A stretch of DNA of 64,000 bases from HGM04593 sp045636545 (GTDB taxonomy: Bacteria; Bacteroidota; Bacteroidia; Bacteroidales; Bacteroidaceae). Location of the stretch: contig JAZTXR010000050.1 of NCBI GenBank assembly GCA_045636545.1, forward strand, positions 1 to 64,000, written 5' to 3'. Position 1 is the first letter of the stretch. Each line of letters begins with the position of its first letter. Positions 1 through 8,200 of this stretch are shown piece by piece. The notes under the pieces were generated by a model that was not told where the DNA came from, ran no database searches, and saw nothing but the letters and a program-made list of their open reading frames with translations. The translations under genes were made by a program, and so were the position numbers.

Positions 1-2
1 GT

Positions 3-131
3 GGTTTGACAGACAACCACAAGCAAGCCATCAGCGATGGTATGAGAGCATATTGGGCAACAATCCCCAATAAGCCAAACGATGGAACTAATGAGATTAA
101 AAACAGTATTAACAATGAAAATCAGTGCTGA
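3..131 (+). CDS. 3' end of an unidentified protein (truncated by window start)
   Basis: An open frame runs in from the left window edge and stops with TGA at 129-131, encoding about 42 residues. The readable tail includes NHKQAISDGMRAYWA, which loosely resembles the NUMOD3-type motifs found at the ends of some HNH nucleases. That resemblance is weak, so I assign no function. The frame overlaps the most likely start of the next gene (ATG at 115) by 17 bases, an arrangement typical of translationally coupled genes and an argument that it is real. The composition is AT-rich like the following island genes. It could be a chance open frame, because only 129 bases are visible. Confidence 0.4.
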   Translation, partial: GLTDNHKQAISDGMRAYWATIPNKPNDGTNEIKNSINNENQC

Positions 132-1017
132 CAAAGTAAAACTATGCTACACACTCTATGAAGACTCTCCATTATATCAACTAATGGAAACACCCCTAGA
201 AGTCTATGAACTCCCACATTGGGATTTTCGCCTTGAAAGGACAGAGGGCAAATATTACGATTACATCTACAAAATCATCTACCTTGAGAGAACAAGCAAC
301 AACCCCAACAGTGAGTACGATATGCAATGCTTTGGCACATTGCGTTGGGGATTGAAAGCAGACAAAGAGGGCGAAATGAGTGGTTTCGTGTGGATAGAGA
401 TAGACAACAAGCAACTATACCTCAACTACAACTATAACACCCACAATCGCCTTGTTTACCTCGATTACATTGAGGGAATGTTGGGATTGAAATTCCATAA
501 CCTTACACGCCTTGACCTAGCATTCGATGACACTCGCAACCTCTCCAAACGCCTAATTCGTGCTATTCGTGATGAGGCTCTTATCCCTATAGTAAACGGC
601 ACAAAGGTAACAGATAGGGATAAACTCCTTGAAGACATACTCTACATTGGCGTTGGTTCTTGTCGCAGAATTAAGGAGTACAGCCTCATCGTTCAGCAGA
701 AGAATGGCGATTTACGCCTCTCTGCCTACAACAAGAAACGAGAAATTGAAAGCAACAGTGGCAAACACTACATTGCAGAAGCCAATGGCAACCCAAACTA
801 CCTTTTTCGTTTAGAGGTTCGTGTAAATGGCGATACCTTGCGAGAATATTTTCAACACTTGGGTATAGAGTATAATTCTATGTTGTTTTGTAAAGAGGAT
901 TTCCTTTGGCGTTTATTCCTTGACTTTTCAAACAGAGTGTTACGCTTCCAAACAGTTAAAGGCAAACAGACGCTCGATGTTATTGATATGGTCATTCAAA
1001 ATAAATCTATCCATTGA
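115..1017 (+). CDS. Rep_trans-like replication initiation protein
   Basis: The product is about 300 residues. It resembles the replication-initiation (Rep_trans/RCR-like) proteins carried by Bacteroidetes plasmids and integrative elements. The central LTRLDLAFDD segment fits the conserved metal-binding strand of that family, and it is followed by a basic region and a YNKKREIESN stretch that could hold the catalytic tyrosine. Such proteins nick or melt an origin to start replication of an element. An in-frame ATG lies at 82, but I prefer the ATG at 115 (MKISADK) because it sits just before the stop of the upstream frame. A promoter follows at 1018-1048, so the next genes are probably transcribed separately. 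The AT-rich codon use differs from the chromosome after about 4.6 kb. The family assignment is by motif only; a mobilisation or phage protein of similar fold is possible. Confidence 0.55.
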   Translation: MKISADKVKLCYTLYEDSPLYQLMETPLEVYELPHWDFRLERTEGKYYDYIYKIIYLERTSNNPNSEYDMQCFGTLRWGLKADKEGEMSGFVWIEIDNKQLYLNYNYNTHNRLVYLDYIEGMLGLKFHNLTRLDLAFDDTRNLSKRLIRAIRDEALIPIVNGTKVTDRDKLLEDILYIGVGSCRRIKEYSLIVQQKNGDLRLSAYNKKREIESNSGKHYIAEANGNPNYLFRLEVRVNGDTLREYFQHLGIEYNSMLFCKEDFLWRLFLDFSNRVLRFQTVKGKQTLDVIDMVIQNKSIH

Positions 1018-1048
1018 TTGTTTCATAGATTAAAAGAATATAACTTTG
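1018..1048 (+). promoter_or_regulatory. Predicted promoter of the RhuM-like/Fic pair
   Basis: TTG at 1018-1020 is followed by a 20-bp spacer and TAACTTTG at 1041-1048. This matches the Bacteroidetes primary sigma pattern (TTTG, 19-21 bp, TAnnTTTG). Transcription would begin near 1053-1055, leaving a leader of about 27 nt before the ATG at 1081. Confidence 0.6.
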
Positions 1049-1080
1049 CATATACTCATTGATTTTAATAATTTATAATT

Positions 1081-2112
1081 ATGAAAAAACAAGGTAATGA
1101 TTTAACAACATCGCAAATTGCGCGACAAAATATTTTAAATAATTTCTATGCTCTAAAAGATATCCAAAATCAAGTTGGATTACAAGGAATAATTTTCAAT
1201 AATGAATTCAAATTCATAAAGAAACATGTCGCAGAATTCTTTGGTGTAGAAGAAAGAACAATATCATATTATTTAAACTCCAACAGTAAGGAATTGACAG
1301 ATAATGGATATAAAGTATTAGAAGGACAAGAACTAAAAGATTTTATAGTTGCGATAGAAAAGCAATTCCCTAATAACATCAACTGGAGTATTGATAAACG
1401 CACGCCTAAACTATCTATCTTTAATTTCCGTGCCTTTTTAAACTTGGCAATGCTTATTACCCGTAATGAAAAAGCAAAACAAATTAGAAGTATCATACTG
1501 GATATTTCTATTACTTCTATTAATAAACGCACTGGAGGAGGAACAAGATATATAAATAGTCGAGATGCAAACTATATGCAAAGTGCAATGAGCGAGCAAA
1601 AATATAGAAAGGTCTTGACTACAGCTATTGGGCAATACGTGGATGGTATATCAAATGCTAAATATTCTCAAATAACAGATTATATATACAAAGCGATTTT
1701 TAAAGAAAATGCACAGGAATATGCTCAAATTTTAAAATTAGAGGATATTGATAATATACATGATACAATGTATTCTGAAATATTAATGGTTATCGCATCA
1801 TTTCAAAATGGCGTTGGTTTTGCTATTCAGAAGGAATTCAATGAGACAAGCAAAAGAGTTTCTATTGAACGTGTAAAACAAATTATTGATGATTTTGCTA
1901 ATAATCCTTTGCAAATCCCATACCTTGAAGATGCGCGAACAAAAATGGCGTCAAGAGACTTTTGTTTTAGAGATGCACATCATGATAACATTGCAGAATA
2001 CATATCTCCTGTCCAACCTAACGATTATGAAAAATTTATTGGCGAACATACTGATGGATTTTTACAAGATTTGTTTAACAATAGAGATGTAATGAAAAGG
2101 CTAAAGAAATGA
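1081..2112 (+). CDS. RhuM/BRO-like DNA-binding protein, probable partner of the Fic toxin
   Basis: The protein has 343 residues. Residues about 38-70 (containing FKFIKKHVAEFFGVEERTIS) look like a helix-turn-helix unit. A segment near 110-145 (FRAFLNLAMLITRNEKAKQI) resembles the replacement-helix region of RhuM and phage KilA/BRO-type proteins. RhuM-family proteins are often linked or fused to Doc/Fic domains, which agrees with the ATGA overlap (2109-2112) with the toxin-like gene downstream. I infer that it acts as antitoxin and autoregulator, or as a DNA-targeting partner. This is not shown by sequence, because no classical Phd-type neutralising motif is visible. The gene is strongly AT-rich and belongs to the accessory block. 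It has its own promoter just upstream. Confidence 0.5.
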   Translation: MKKQGNDLTTSQIARQNILNNFYALKDIQNQVGLQGIIFNNEFKFIKKHVAEFFGVEERTISYYLNSNSKELTDNGYKVLEGQELKDFIVAIEKQFPNNINWSIDKRTPKLSIFNFRAFLNLAMLITRNEKAKQIRSIILDISITSINKRTGGGTRYINSRDANYMQSAMSEQKYRKVLTTAIGQYVDGISNAKYSQITDYIYKAIFKENAQEYAQILKLEDIDNIHDTMYSEILMVIASFQNGVGFAIQKEFNETSKRVSIERVKQIIDDFANNPLQIPYLEDARTKMASRDFCFRDAHHDNIAEYISPVQPNDYEKFIGEHTDGFLQDLFNNRDVMKRLKK

Positions 2113-2582
2113 GTTTGGATGTAACTAGTTTAAAATATCCTACTTATGAGCAAGTCATATGGTTGTATGACCGTGTTGTAGAAATAAGTGATGGAGGTAT
2201 AAAAGGATTCAGAGATGAGGGTGAGTTACTTTATGTTCTTGAAGCAATAAAAAATGACGACTACTTTCCCGAGTTTATTTCCAAACTGGCTTTTATAATA
2301 CATCGAGTATGTGATGGGCATATATTTAAAGACGGTAATAAGCGTATGGGATTAGCTCTTGGAGGGTTATTTCTTCAATTAAATGGATTATACAAATCGA
2401 ATATGATGTATATCCAAAGAATGGAGTCTATAACATATCATATTGCTGCAGGAAATATCAACAGTACTTTATTGACAAAAGTTCTGGAATCAATAATCAA
2501 CAAGGAAGATTATGATGAAGACTTGAAAATTGAATTACTTACAGCATTTGAAAATAATCAGGTTGATTATTGTATGAACTAA
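2109..2582 (+). CDS. Doc/Fic-family toxin
   Basis: The product has 157 residues and carries the complete Fic/Doc signature HIFKDGNKR at residues 71-79: catalytic His71, Phe73, Asp75 and the GNKR anion-binding loop. The N-terminal segment with GGIKGFRDEGEL matches the start of Doc-type proteins. The family transfers a phosphate (Doc, onto EF-Tu) or AMP (Fic) to target proteins and stops growth. The short length and the lack of an N-terminal inhibitory helix motif favour a Doc-like toxin controlled by a separate partner. Its start overlaps the stop of the upstream RhuM-like gene by four bases, so the two are almost certainly co-translated. Whether it is active, and whether its target is EF-Tu, cannot be told from sequence. 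Confidence 0.8.
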   Translation: MSLDVTSLKYPTYEQVIWLYDRVVEISDGGIKGFRDEGELLYVLEAIKNDDYFPEFISKLAFIIHRVCDGHIFKDGNKRMGLALGGLFLQLNGLYKSNMMYIQRMESITYHIAAGNINSTLLTKVLESIINKEDYDEDLKIELLTAFENNQVDYCMN

Positions 2583-2864
2583 CAGTCTTCTCACAATTTT
2601 TCATCTAATATTATGTGTTTAAATATCAATAAGATACACATTGTTTTGGATAATCTTTAGGAAAAGATTTTTCATAAAGATATTGTTATATGAAAAGACA
2701 TATGTATAACTTATAATAATAGGGCTCTATACAGTTGCTATCAATCTACTTGATATTGTAGCGTAGGGTATTAGTAAACCACCCTATGAATACATAGTAT
2801 TTTACTCTAATTGATTGATATAATATAGAATAATCTATATAAAACCTATGTATGAATTTGTAGC

Positions 2865-2922
2865 AATGTATCAAACTAAAAATGTATCAATATAACCTAA
2901 AATATGGTCGTATTGATACATT
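2865..2922. repeat. Three copies of a 10-mer (two direct, one inverted)
   Basis: AATGTATCAA occurs at 2865-2874 and 2881-2890, and its reverse complement at 2913-2922. The last two copies sit inside a perfect 12-bp inverted repeat (AATGTATCAATA, 18-bp loop, TATTGATACATT). The right arm runs into CTTTTTG, so it could also serve as a weak terminator for the Fic operon. The spacing between the two direct copies is 16 bp from start to start. Iterons, a repressor operator or a terminator are all possible readings. Confidence 0.6.
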
Positions 2923-3083
2923 CTTTTTGTATTAGTCTAATCTAAAATATTAGGTTAAGTAGAAAAAGAGTAAATAGTAAGTAACTTTTTTGGAAAAATT
3001 ATTTTTACCTGAAATGATAAACAGTTTTTACCTATACTACTAAAATGTTTTTTTGATAAGCGAAAGGGGTTACATACATAAAA

Positions 3084-3108
3084 ACGCCCCACGAGGGGCG
3101 TAAATGCT
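3084..3108 (-). terminator. Intrinsic terminator of the zinc-finger gene
   Basis: The stem ACGCCCC (3084-3090) pairs with GGGGCGT (3095-3101) around a 4-base loop. Read on the minus strand, the stem is followed directly by TTTTATG, a short U-tract. It lies about 44 bases beyond the stop codon of the minus-strand gene at 3145. Confidence 0.75.
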
Positions 3109-3144
3109 GTTTTAAGGCTTGATACCATTACCAACCTTGTCAAA

Positions 3145-4206
3145 TTAAATCAATTCACCATTTGACTTTATAATTTGAACTCCATAAACTAAAGAAAGAG
3201 CTTTTGAAAAAGCATAGGCTAGATGTTTATAACTCTCCTTTTCACCAACTTTAAATTCATTTGAATATATCGTATTAAAAACGACAGACATAAATTCTTC
3301 AGATGGATTATTTGGTAAGAATTGCATATAGCGTTCTTTTACAATTTTCCAAAAGTTTAAAATCATTTTTTTCTTTTCTTCTATGACAAAAGGTTGATTA
3401 ATTTTCACAACTCGTTCAGAAACTTTTTCAAAACAAGAAATTTCCACATTGCATACTTGCTCTTTCATCAATGCTTTATAGGTTTTAGCTTGTGAAAACA
3501 CATTGGCTAAACCATAATATTTTGCTAATTTGAATTTATTAGTCTTTCCAAAAAAAACATAAACTGCAACATCGCCCAATATCAGTAATAATGTTTTCTC
3601 CTTTTTATCGTAATCTGAATAAATAAATCCAGACCCCACTTTACAATAATCCTTACAATAAACAATACAATAATCAAATGGTAAATTTTGCATTATGTAT
3701 GATAAATCTCCTTTTAAATCCCTTGCCTTTATATAAGAATTAAGCCTTTTCCCCATTGCACTAACAATATGAGTAGGCAATTTTAAAGATAGCATATCAA
3801 ACTTTGCCATTCTCCATATAACAGACAACCAAAAGAAATAGGATATATGAGTTTCTACTTTTCTATTTTCAAATAAGGAATTTCGATAAGGAGACTCTAA
3901 TAAATCTGCTAGTTTTTTTTCACAATATGAACAAAATATAAAATCCCTAGCAACATATGTTTGTTTATAATCCTCAAGTTCCTCATCAGAAAGTTCGCCA
4001 AAGTTATTTTCAACATCATCAGGGCTTACCTCATTACCTATATATGATTTTGTAATTGCACCATAAATTTCGTACAAAATTTCTTTATTCCTTTTATAAC
4101 TTTTGTCAGAACTTGCAACCATAGAAACCAAGAAACTTGGAATAATATGAGAATTTGTTTTATTCGCTTCTCTGTTTTTACATATTGCGCATAATTTAAT
4201 TTCCAT
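3145..4206 (-). CDS. Orphan protein with split CxxC...SHIIP...CxxC zinc-finger, HNH-like
   Basis: I do not recognise this 353-residue protein as a named family. In the 355-residue numbering from the first ATG (4212), the N-terminus has Cys8-x2-Cys11 followed by SHIIP (His22). A second CxxC pair (Cys94, Cys97, in FCSYCEKK) follows about 80 residues later. This arrangement resembles the zinc-chelating frame of HNH/McrA-like nucleases, where the SHIIP-like histidine is often catalytic. Proteins of this look are frequent in defence islands. The middle and C-terminus show no signal peptide or transmembrane segment, and instead have charged helices and a region rich in aromatic residues. Two ATGs are close together (4212 and 4206); I chose the second because MEIKLCAIC looks like a clean start. 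The gene is AT-rich, stands alone with its own terminator, and faces the Fic operon. Confidence 0.6.
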   Translation of the reverse strand: MEIKLCAICKNREANKTNSHIIPSFLVSMVASSDKSYKRNKEILYEIYGAITKSYIGNEVSPDDVENNFGELSDEELEDYKQTYVARDFIFCSYCEKKLADLLESPYRNSLFENRKVETHISYFFWLSVIWRMAKFDMLSLKLPTHIVSAMGKRLNSYIKARDLKGDLSYIMQNLPFDYCIVYCKDYCKVGSGFIYSDYDKKEKTLLLILGDVAVYVFFGKTNKFKLAKYYGLANVFSQAKTYKALMKEQVCNVEISCFEKVSERVVKINQPFVIEEKKKMILNFWKIVKERYMQFLPNNPSEEFMSVVFNTIYSNEFKVGEKESYKHLAYAFSKALSLVYGVQIIKSNGELI

Positions 4207-4372
4207 ACACATAATAGATAAAAATTGATGTACAAATCTAACATCTTCTAATCATATACGCAAAACACATAAAACATCATTTTTTACAAAAAGTTACCAT
4301 ATCGTAACCCTCTGCTTTCAAGCAATGAACGAAATCCACCACTTTTAGAAAGTCTTCCTTTAATTTGGCTGT

Positions 4373-4516
4373 GCCGACAATTTATCGCCACGGCAAAGCG
4401 CAAGCAAGCTCGCCTTTGCTCGTTTGGCTTAACGAAAGGTTGGCTTCGCCGACAATTTCTCGCCATGGCAAAGTGCAAGCAAGCTCGCCTTTACTCATTT
4501 GGCTTGACGAAATTGT
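4373..4516. repeat. 75-bp tandem repeat, two copies
   Basis: Two adjacent units start at GCCGACAATTT (4373 and 4448) and continue through CAAGCAAGCTCGCC and CTCxTTTGGCTTxACGAAA. The copies differ at only a few positions over about 65 bases (for example TTATCGCCACGG against TTCTCGCCATGG). The unit looks like a dispersed Bacteroidales intergenic repeat; no other copy is seen in this window. Confidence 0.75.
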
Positions 4517-4550
4517 TCGATAATCTGTCACAAATTTGCACGATTGAATG

Positions 4551-4569
4551 AAAAGAGCAGTGCTCTTTT
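4551..4569 (-). terminator. Hairpin downstream of the Nudix gene
   Basis: AAAAGAGCA (4551-4559) and TGCTCTTTT (4561-4569) form a perfect 9-bp stem around one base. It lies 24 bases past the stop of the minus-strand Nudix gene. The A/T arms give a U-rich 3' end on either strand. Confidence 0.6.
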
Positions 4570-4592
4570 TTATGTTTTACATACAGTATATT

Positions 4593-5120
4593 TTACCATT
4601 CAGCGCTCTCAATCCCCATCCACTCCATCACTTTCTGGAACTCCTGTTCAAAATTTGGAGTGAGCAGGTCATGCCCCATTGCAGCTTTTATTTCATCGAG
4701 AGTCCAGAAGCGGCCACCGTCGAGTTCTTCGCTTGGCGTGACTGCACCGTCATACACCGCGCTGTATACATAGACAAGTTCCCGCTCGCGTTCACTCTCA
4801 AACAGATAGCTGTTCAAAAAGCGCGGTTCACAATCGGTTATTCCAAGTTCCTCGCAAATCTCTCTTTTCAGCGCAACAGCAACATCCTCTCCATAGTCGA
4901 CGTGCCCGCCAACGGCAGTATCCCATTTATCGGGCTGTATTGTTTTCCACACTGGGCGGTGCTGAAGATACAAGCGACCTTGAGAATCAAACAAATGCAG
5001 ATGCACCACCGGGTGTAATGATTTTGTACCATCGTGGCACTCACCGCGCGTTGCGCAGCCTATAACCTCGCCTGCCTCATTGACAATGGGCAACAACTCT
5101 GAATTGTTGTCTTTTTTCAT
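4593..5120 (-). CDS. Nudix hydrolase (YfcD/IPP-isomerase-like)
   Basis: This is a 175-residue cytosolic hydrolase. The Nudix box lies at residues about 71-94 (GGHVDYGED...REICEELGI) and has all the family residues G-x5-E-x7-RE-x2-EE-x-G. The preceding stretch LYLQHRPVWKTIQPDKWD and the initial region (IVNEAGEVIGCATRGECH) are typical of the branch that includes E. coli YfcD and is related to isopentenyl-diphosphate isomerase. That branch hydrolyses small nucleoside-diphosphate-type compounds of uncertain identity. True Idi activity is unlikely without the full Idi motifs, so I give no gene symbol. It is divergently arranged with the SusC operon; the shared 164-bp region contains an inverted repeat. 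Confidence 0.9.
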   Translation of the reverse strand: MKKDNNSELLPIVNEAGEVIGCATRGECHDGTKSLHPVVHLHLFDSQGRLYLQHRPVWKTIQPDKWDTAVGGHVDYGEDVAVALKREICEELGITDCEPRFLNSYLFESERERELVYVYSAVYDGAVTPSEELDGGRFWTLDEIKAAMGHDLLTPNFEQEFQKVMEWMGIESAEW

Positions 5121-5167
5121 AATAGACTTTTTTACAAAAATACATATTCCGTTGCGTTAAAGTCTAT

Positions 5168-5242
5168 AAAATAGTGTTTATTTTATTTTTCAACAACATA
5201 TTTCATAACAAATATGAATAATAACAAAAAAAACACTATTTT
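5168..5242. promoter_or_regulatory. Perfect 12-bp inverted repeat in the Nudix/susC divergent promoter region
   Basis: AAAATAGTGTTT (5168-5179) is matched by AAACACTATTTT (5231-5242), with 51 bases between the arms. A partial third copy, AAATAGTG, lies at 5275-5282 directly before the susC start codon. The right arm overlaps TATTTTTA (5237-5244), a near match to a -7 box for the SusC operon. A dimeric regulator binding here could control both directions; this is inference. Confidence 0.45.
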
Positions 5243-5284
5243 TACACGTTAAATGATAACTACAACCTATAACGAAATAGTGCA

Positions 5285-8200
5285 ATGAAAGCAAATTCTA
5301 CGATTATCAGGTTTTTATGCCTCTTTTTGTGCCTTGCCGCCAGCATCGGCGCATTCGCCCAGGCCGGTCACACAATTACTGGTACCGTTGTGGATGAACT
5401 TGGAATGCCGTTACCGGGTGCCAATGTTGTTGTGATGAAGGACAAGAAGATGGTAAAGGGCGCAAGCACCGGTTTGAATGGAGATTTCAAGATTGACCTT
5501 TCTTCCATAGAAAACGGAAAGTTGACTTTGGAATTCATATTCCTGGGATTGAAGTCCCAGACAATAAAGCTTACCGCACAGAACATAGGCAAACCTTTTA
5601 ATGTACAGCTTGTCCCCGATGATGAGATGCTGGAGGAGGTGACTGTCGTTGAGGACGGTTATGCCCGTTTGCCGCGCAAGGATATGGTCGGTTCATTCAC
5701 GACCGTCAAGGCCGACGATATAATGATGCCGGCATACCAGAGCATTGACCAGATGTTGCAGGGTAAGATTGCCGGCATGTCGGTAGTGAACACATCGGCA
5801 CGTGTGGGTGCATCGCCAAAAATTACCATCCGCGGAACATCAACCATCCTTGGAAACACAAGCCCGCTGTGGGTTGTAGACGGTGTAATCCAGGAAGACC
5901 CGCTCTCAATCGACATAAGCGCGGCGCTGACATCGGACATGAAGGAGCTCATCGGTAACCAGATTTCGTGGCTGAACCCACAGGACATTGACAACATCAC
6001 GGTGTTGAAGGATGCCTCGGCAACAGCTATCTACGGTTCAAAGGCTTCGAACGGTGTAATCGTCATCACCACCAAGAAGGGAACACCAGGCCGCATCAGT
6101 GTGAACTACAACACAAACGTATCGGTAAGGGAGCGCCCCACATACGAGATGTATGACTTCATGAACTCATTGGAGCGCATACAGTTCAGCAAGGAGGCCT
6201 ACGAGGCCGGCGTACGTTACCAGCAGGAGCCGTTGCCACAGATATACACCTACGAGGGTTTGATGGCGATGTTCAACAAGCGCATGATAACAGAGGAGGA
6301 GTTCTCATACCATCTGCAGCGCCTTGAGACAGTGAACACCGACTGGTTCGACCTGCTCACACGTAACTCGGTGAGCAACAACCACAACCTGAGCGTTTCG
6401 GGCGGCACGGACAAATATACCTACAACGCCTCATTGGGTTACCAGATAAACAACGGCTACGAGGTGGGCAACAGCAACGACCAGGTAACCACACGATTGA
6501 GCATAAACAGCAACGTAAACGAGAGGCTCAGCATCAGCGCACAGCTCAACGGCAGCATAAGGAACTCCGACGGTTACGGTGCCGGTGTAAACCCCTATAA
6601 CTATGCAATGAACACAAGCCGTGCCATCCCGGCATATAACGAGGACGGTTCACCGGCCTACTATTCAAAATACTACACATACCAGTACAACACACAGCTT
6701 GGCGGACACAACCAATACTCGACCAATATCTTCAACGAGATGGAGAACAGTTTCTCGCAGAACACGGGAACGTCATTCAATGCATCGCTGAATGTGAACT
6801 ACAAGATTCTGAGCTGGCTCACATATCAGGGAACTGCAAGCATGTCTTTGAACAACAATGCCAGCGAGAGCTATGCGGGTGAAAAGACATCACAGGTCGA
6901 GCAACTGTACCGTGGTTTCCCCTACGGAACAGAGAAGGCCGGCTCGGAGAAATACAATGCGGCACTGATGCCCTACGGCGGTGTGCTGCAGCAGGCAAAC
7001 TCACAGACTGTGTCATACAGCACATCGCACCGTCTGGCATTCTCAAAGGAGTTCAACGAGAACCACCGCCTCAATGCCATGCTTGGTATGGAGGTTCGCT
7101 CAAGCAAGGGCAGCAGCGAAGGCAACACCGTGTGGGGTTATGTCCCCGAGCGCGGCGAGATTCTGGTATCGCCCACACTGCCCGAGAACTTCAAGCCCAT
7201 TGGCAGTGATGTCTCAATAGGTTGGGGCGCACTCTCACAGCTGTACAACGGCGGCTGGAGCAAGACATCCACACTCACCAACTATGTATCGTTCTATGCA
7301 ACGGTAGCCTACTCCCTGAAGAACCGTTATGTATTCAACATGAACGTGCGCTCCGATGCATCGAACCGTTTCGGTCAGGACGTGAACAAGCAGTTCGACC
7401 CCACATGGTCGTTCGGTGCATCGTGGAAGATGGCACAGGAGCCGTTCATGATGGAGAACCTGCCTTGGCTCGACCAGTTCAACATCCGTGCGACATACGG
7501 TATACAGGGTAATGTGGTGAACTCCTTGAGCCCCGAGATGATTGTACGCTATCAGGGCCTGCACACCAGCTACAACGAGTACTACCTCACAATCTCGAGC
7601 CTGCCCAACAACCAGCTCAAATGGGAGCGCACAAAGTCGGCCAACCTTGGTCTTGACGTTGCGCTGTTCGGCATAACAATGAACTTCGAGTACTACAACC
7701 GCCGCTCGAATGCCATCATCCGCCAGGACATTGCACAGGAGTATGGTATGGAGTCCATGCCGCTCAACGGAGGCCTCATAACCAATCAGGGTGTAGAGTT
7801 CACACTCAACTACACCCCCATACGCACCAAAAACTTCGCATGGACTGTGGGTATGAACGCCGGCAAGAACTGGAACCGTTCCGAGACCGATGACCGCACA
7901 GCCAAGGCCGATGAACTGACACACTATGACTTCCTCAGCGGCAACAGCAGTCGCCCGTTGAAGCAGGGCTACCCGTTGTCGGCATTCTGGTCATACAAGT
8001 TCACCGGCCTTGACGGCACAAACGGTCACCCCACATTCGCTCACGCGACATACGACGATGTTGACGGTGACGGCAGCGTTGACCCAACAACATTCCTTGT
8101 ATACTCGGGACAGAGCGAACCCGACTTCTCTGGCGGTTTCAATACAAGAATCCGTTGGAAGGATTTCAACTTCGGCATTGACTTTGCCGCGAACCTTGGA

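Larger units (their letters stand above)
2583..3144. other. AT-rich non-coding stretch with small inverted repeats
   Basis: No convincing gene is present in these 562 bases. The stretch contains several short stem candidates: TATCAA/TTGATA near 2736-2752 and TAGGGT/ACCCTA near 2764-2786. It also holds the three-copy 10-mer cluster at 2865-2922, and TAACCTAAAATAT near 2893 with a partial inverted match near 2946-2956. A factor-independent terminator for the minus-strand gene lies at its right end. The density of small palindromes would suit an element origin, an att region or a small RNA, but nothing identifies which. Confidence 0.5.
4213..4592. other. Intergenic junction between AT-rich island and chromosome
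   Basis: These 380 bases hold no supported gene. A 65-codon frame on the minus strand (4284-4478) lies inside the tandem repeat and is not credible. Base composition changes here: the left side is AT-rich and the right side (from about 4600) has the mixed composition of the rest of the window. The 75-bp tandem repeat and a hairpin lie in this stretch, so it is the best candidate for the boundary of the accessory block. Confidence 0.5.

Noticed and set aside
4284..4478. A 65-codon open frame on the minus strand
   Set aside because: It lies across the 75-bp tandem repeat and shows no start context, conserved motif or neighbour link. It is a by-product of the repeat.
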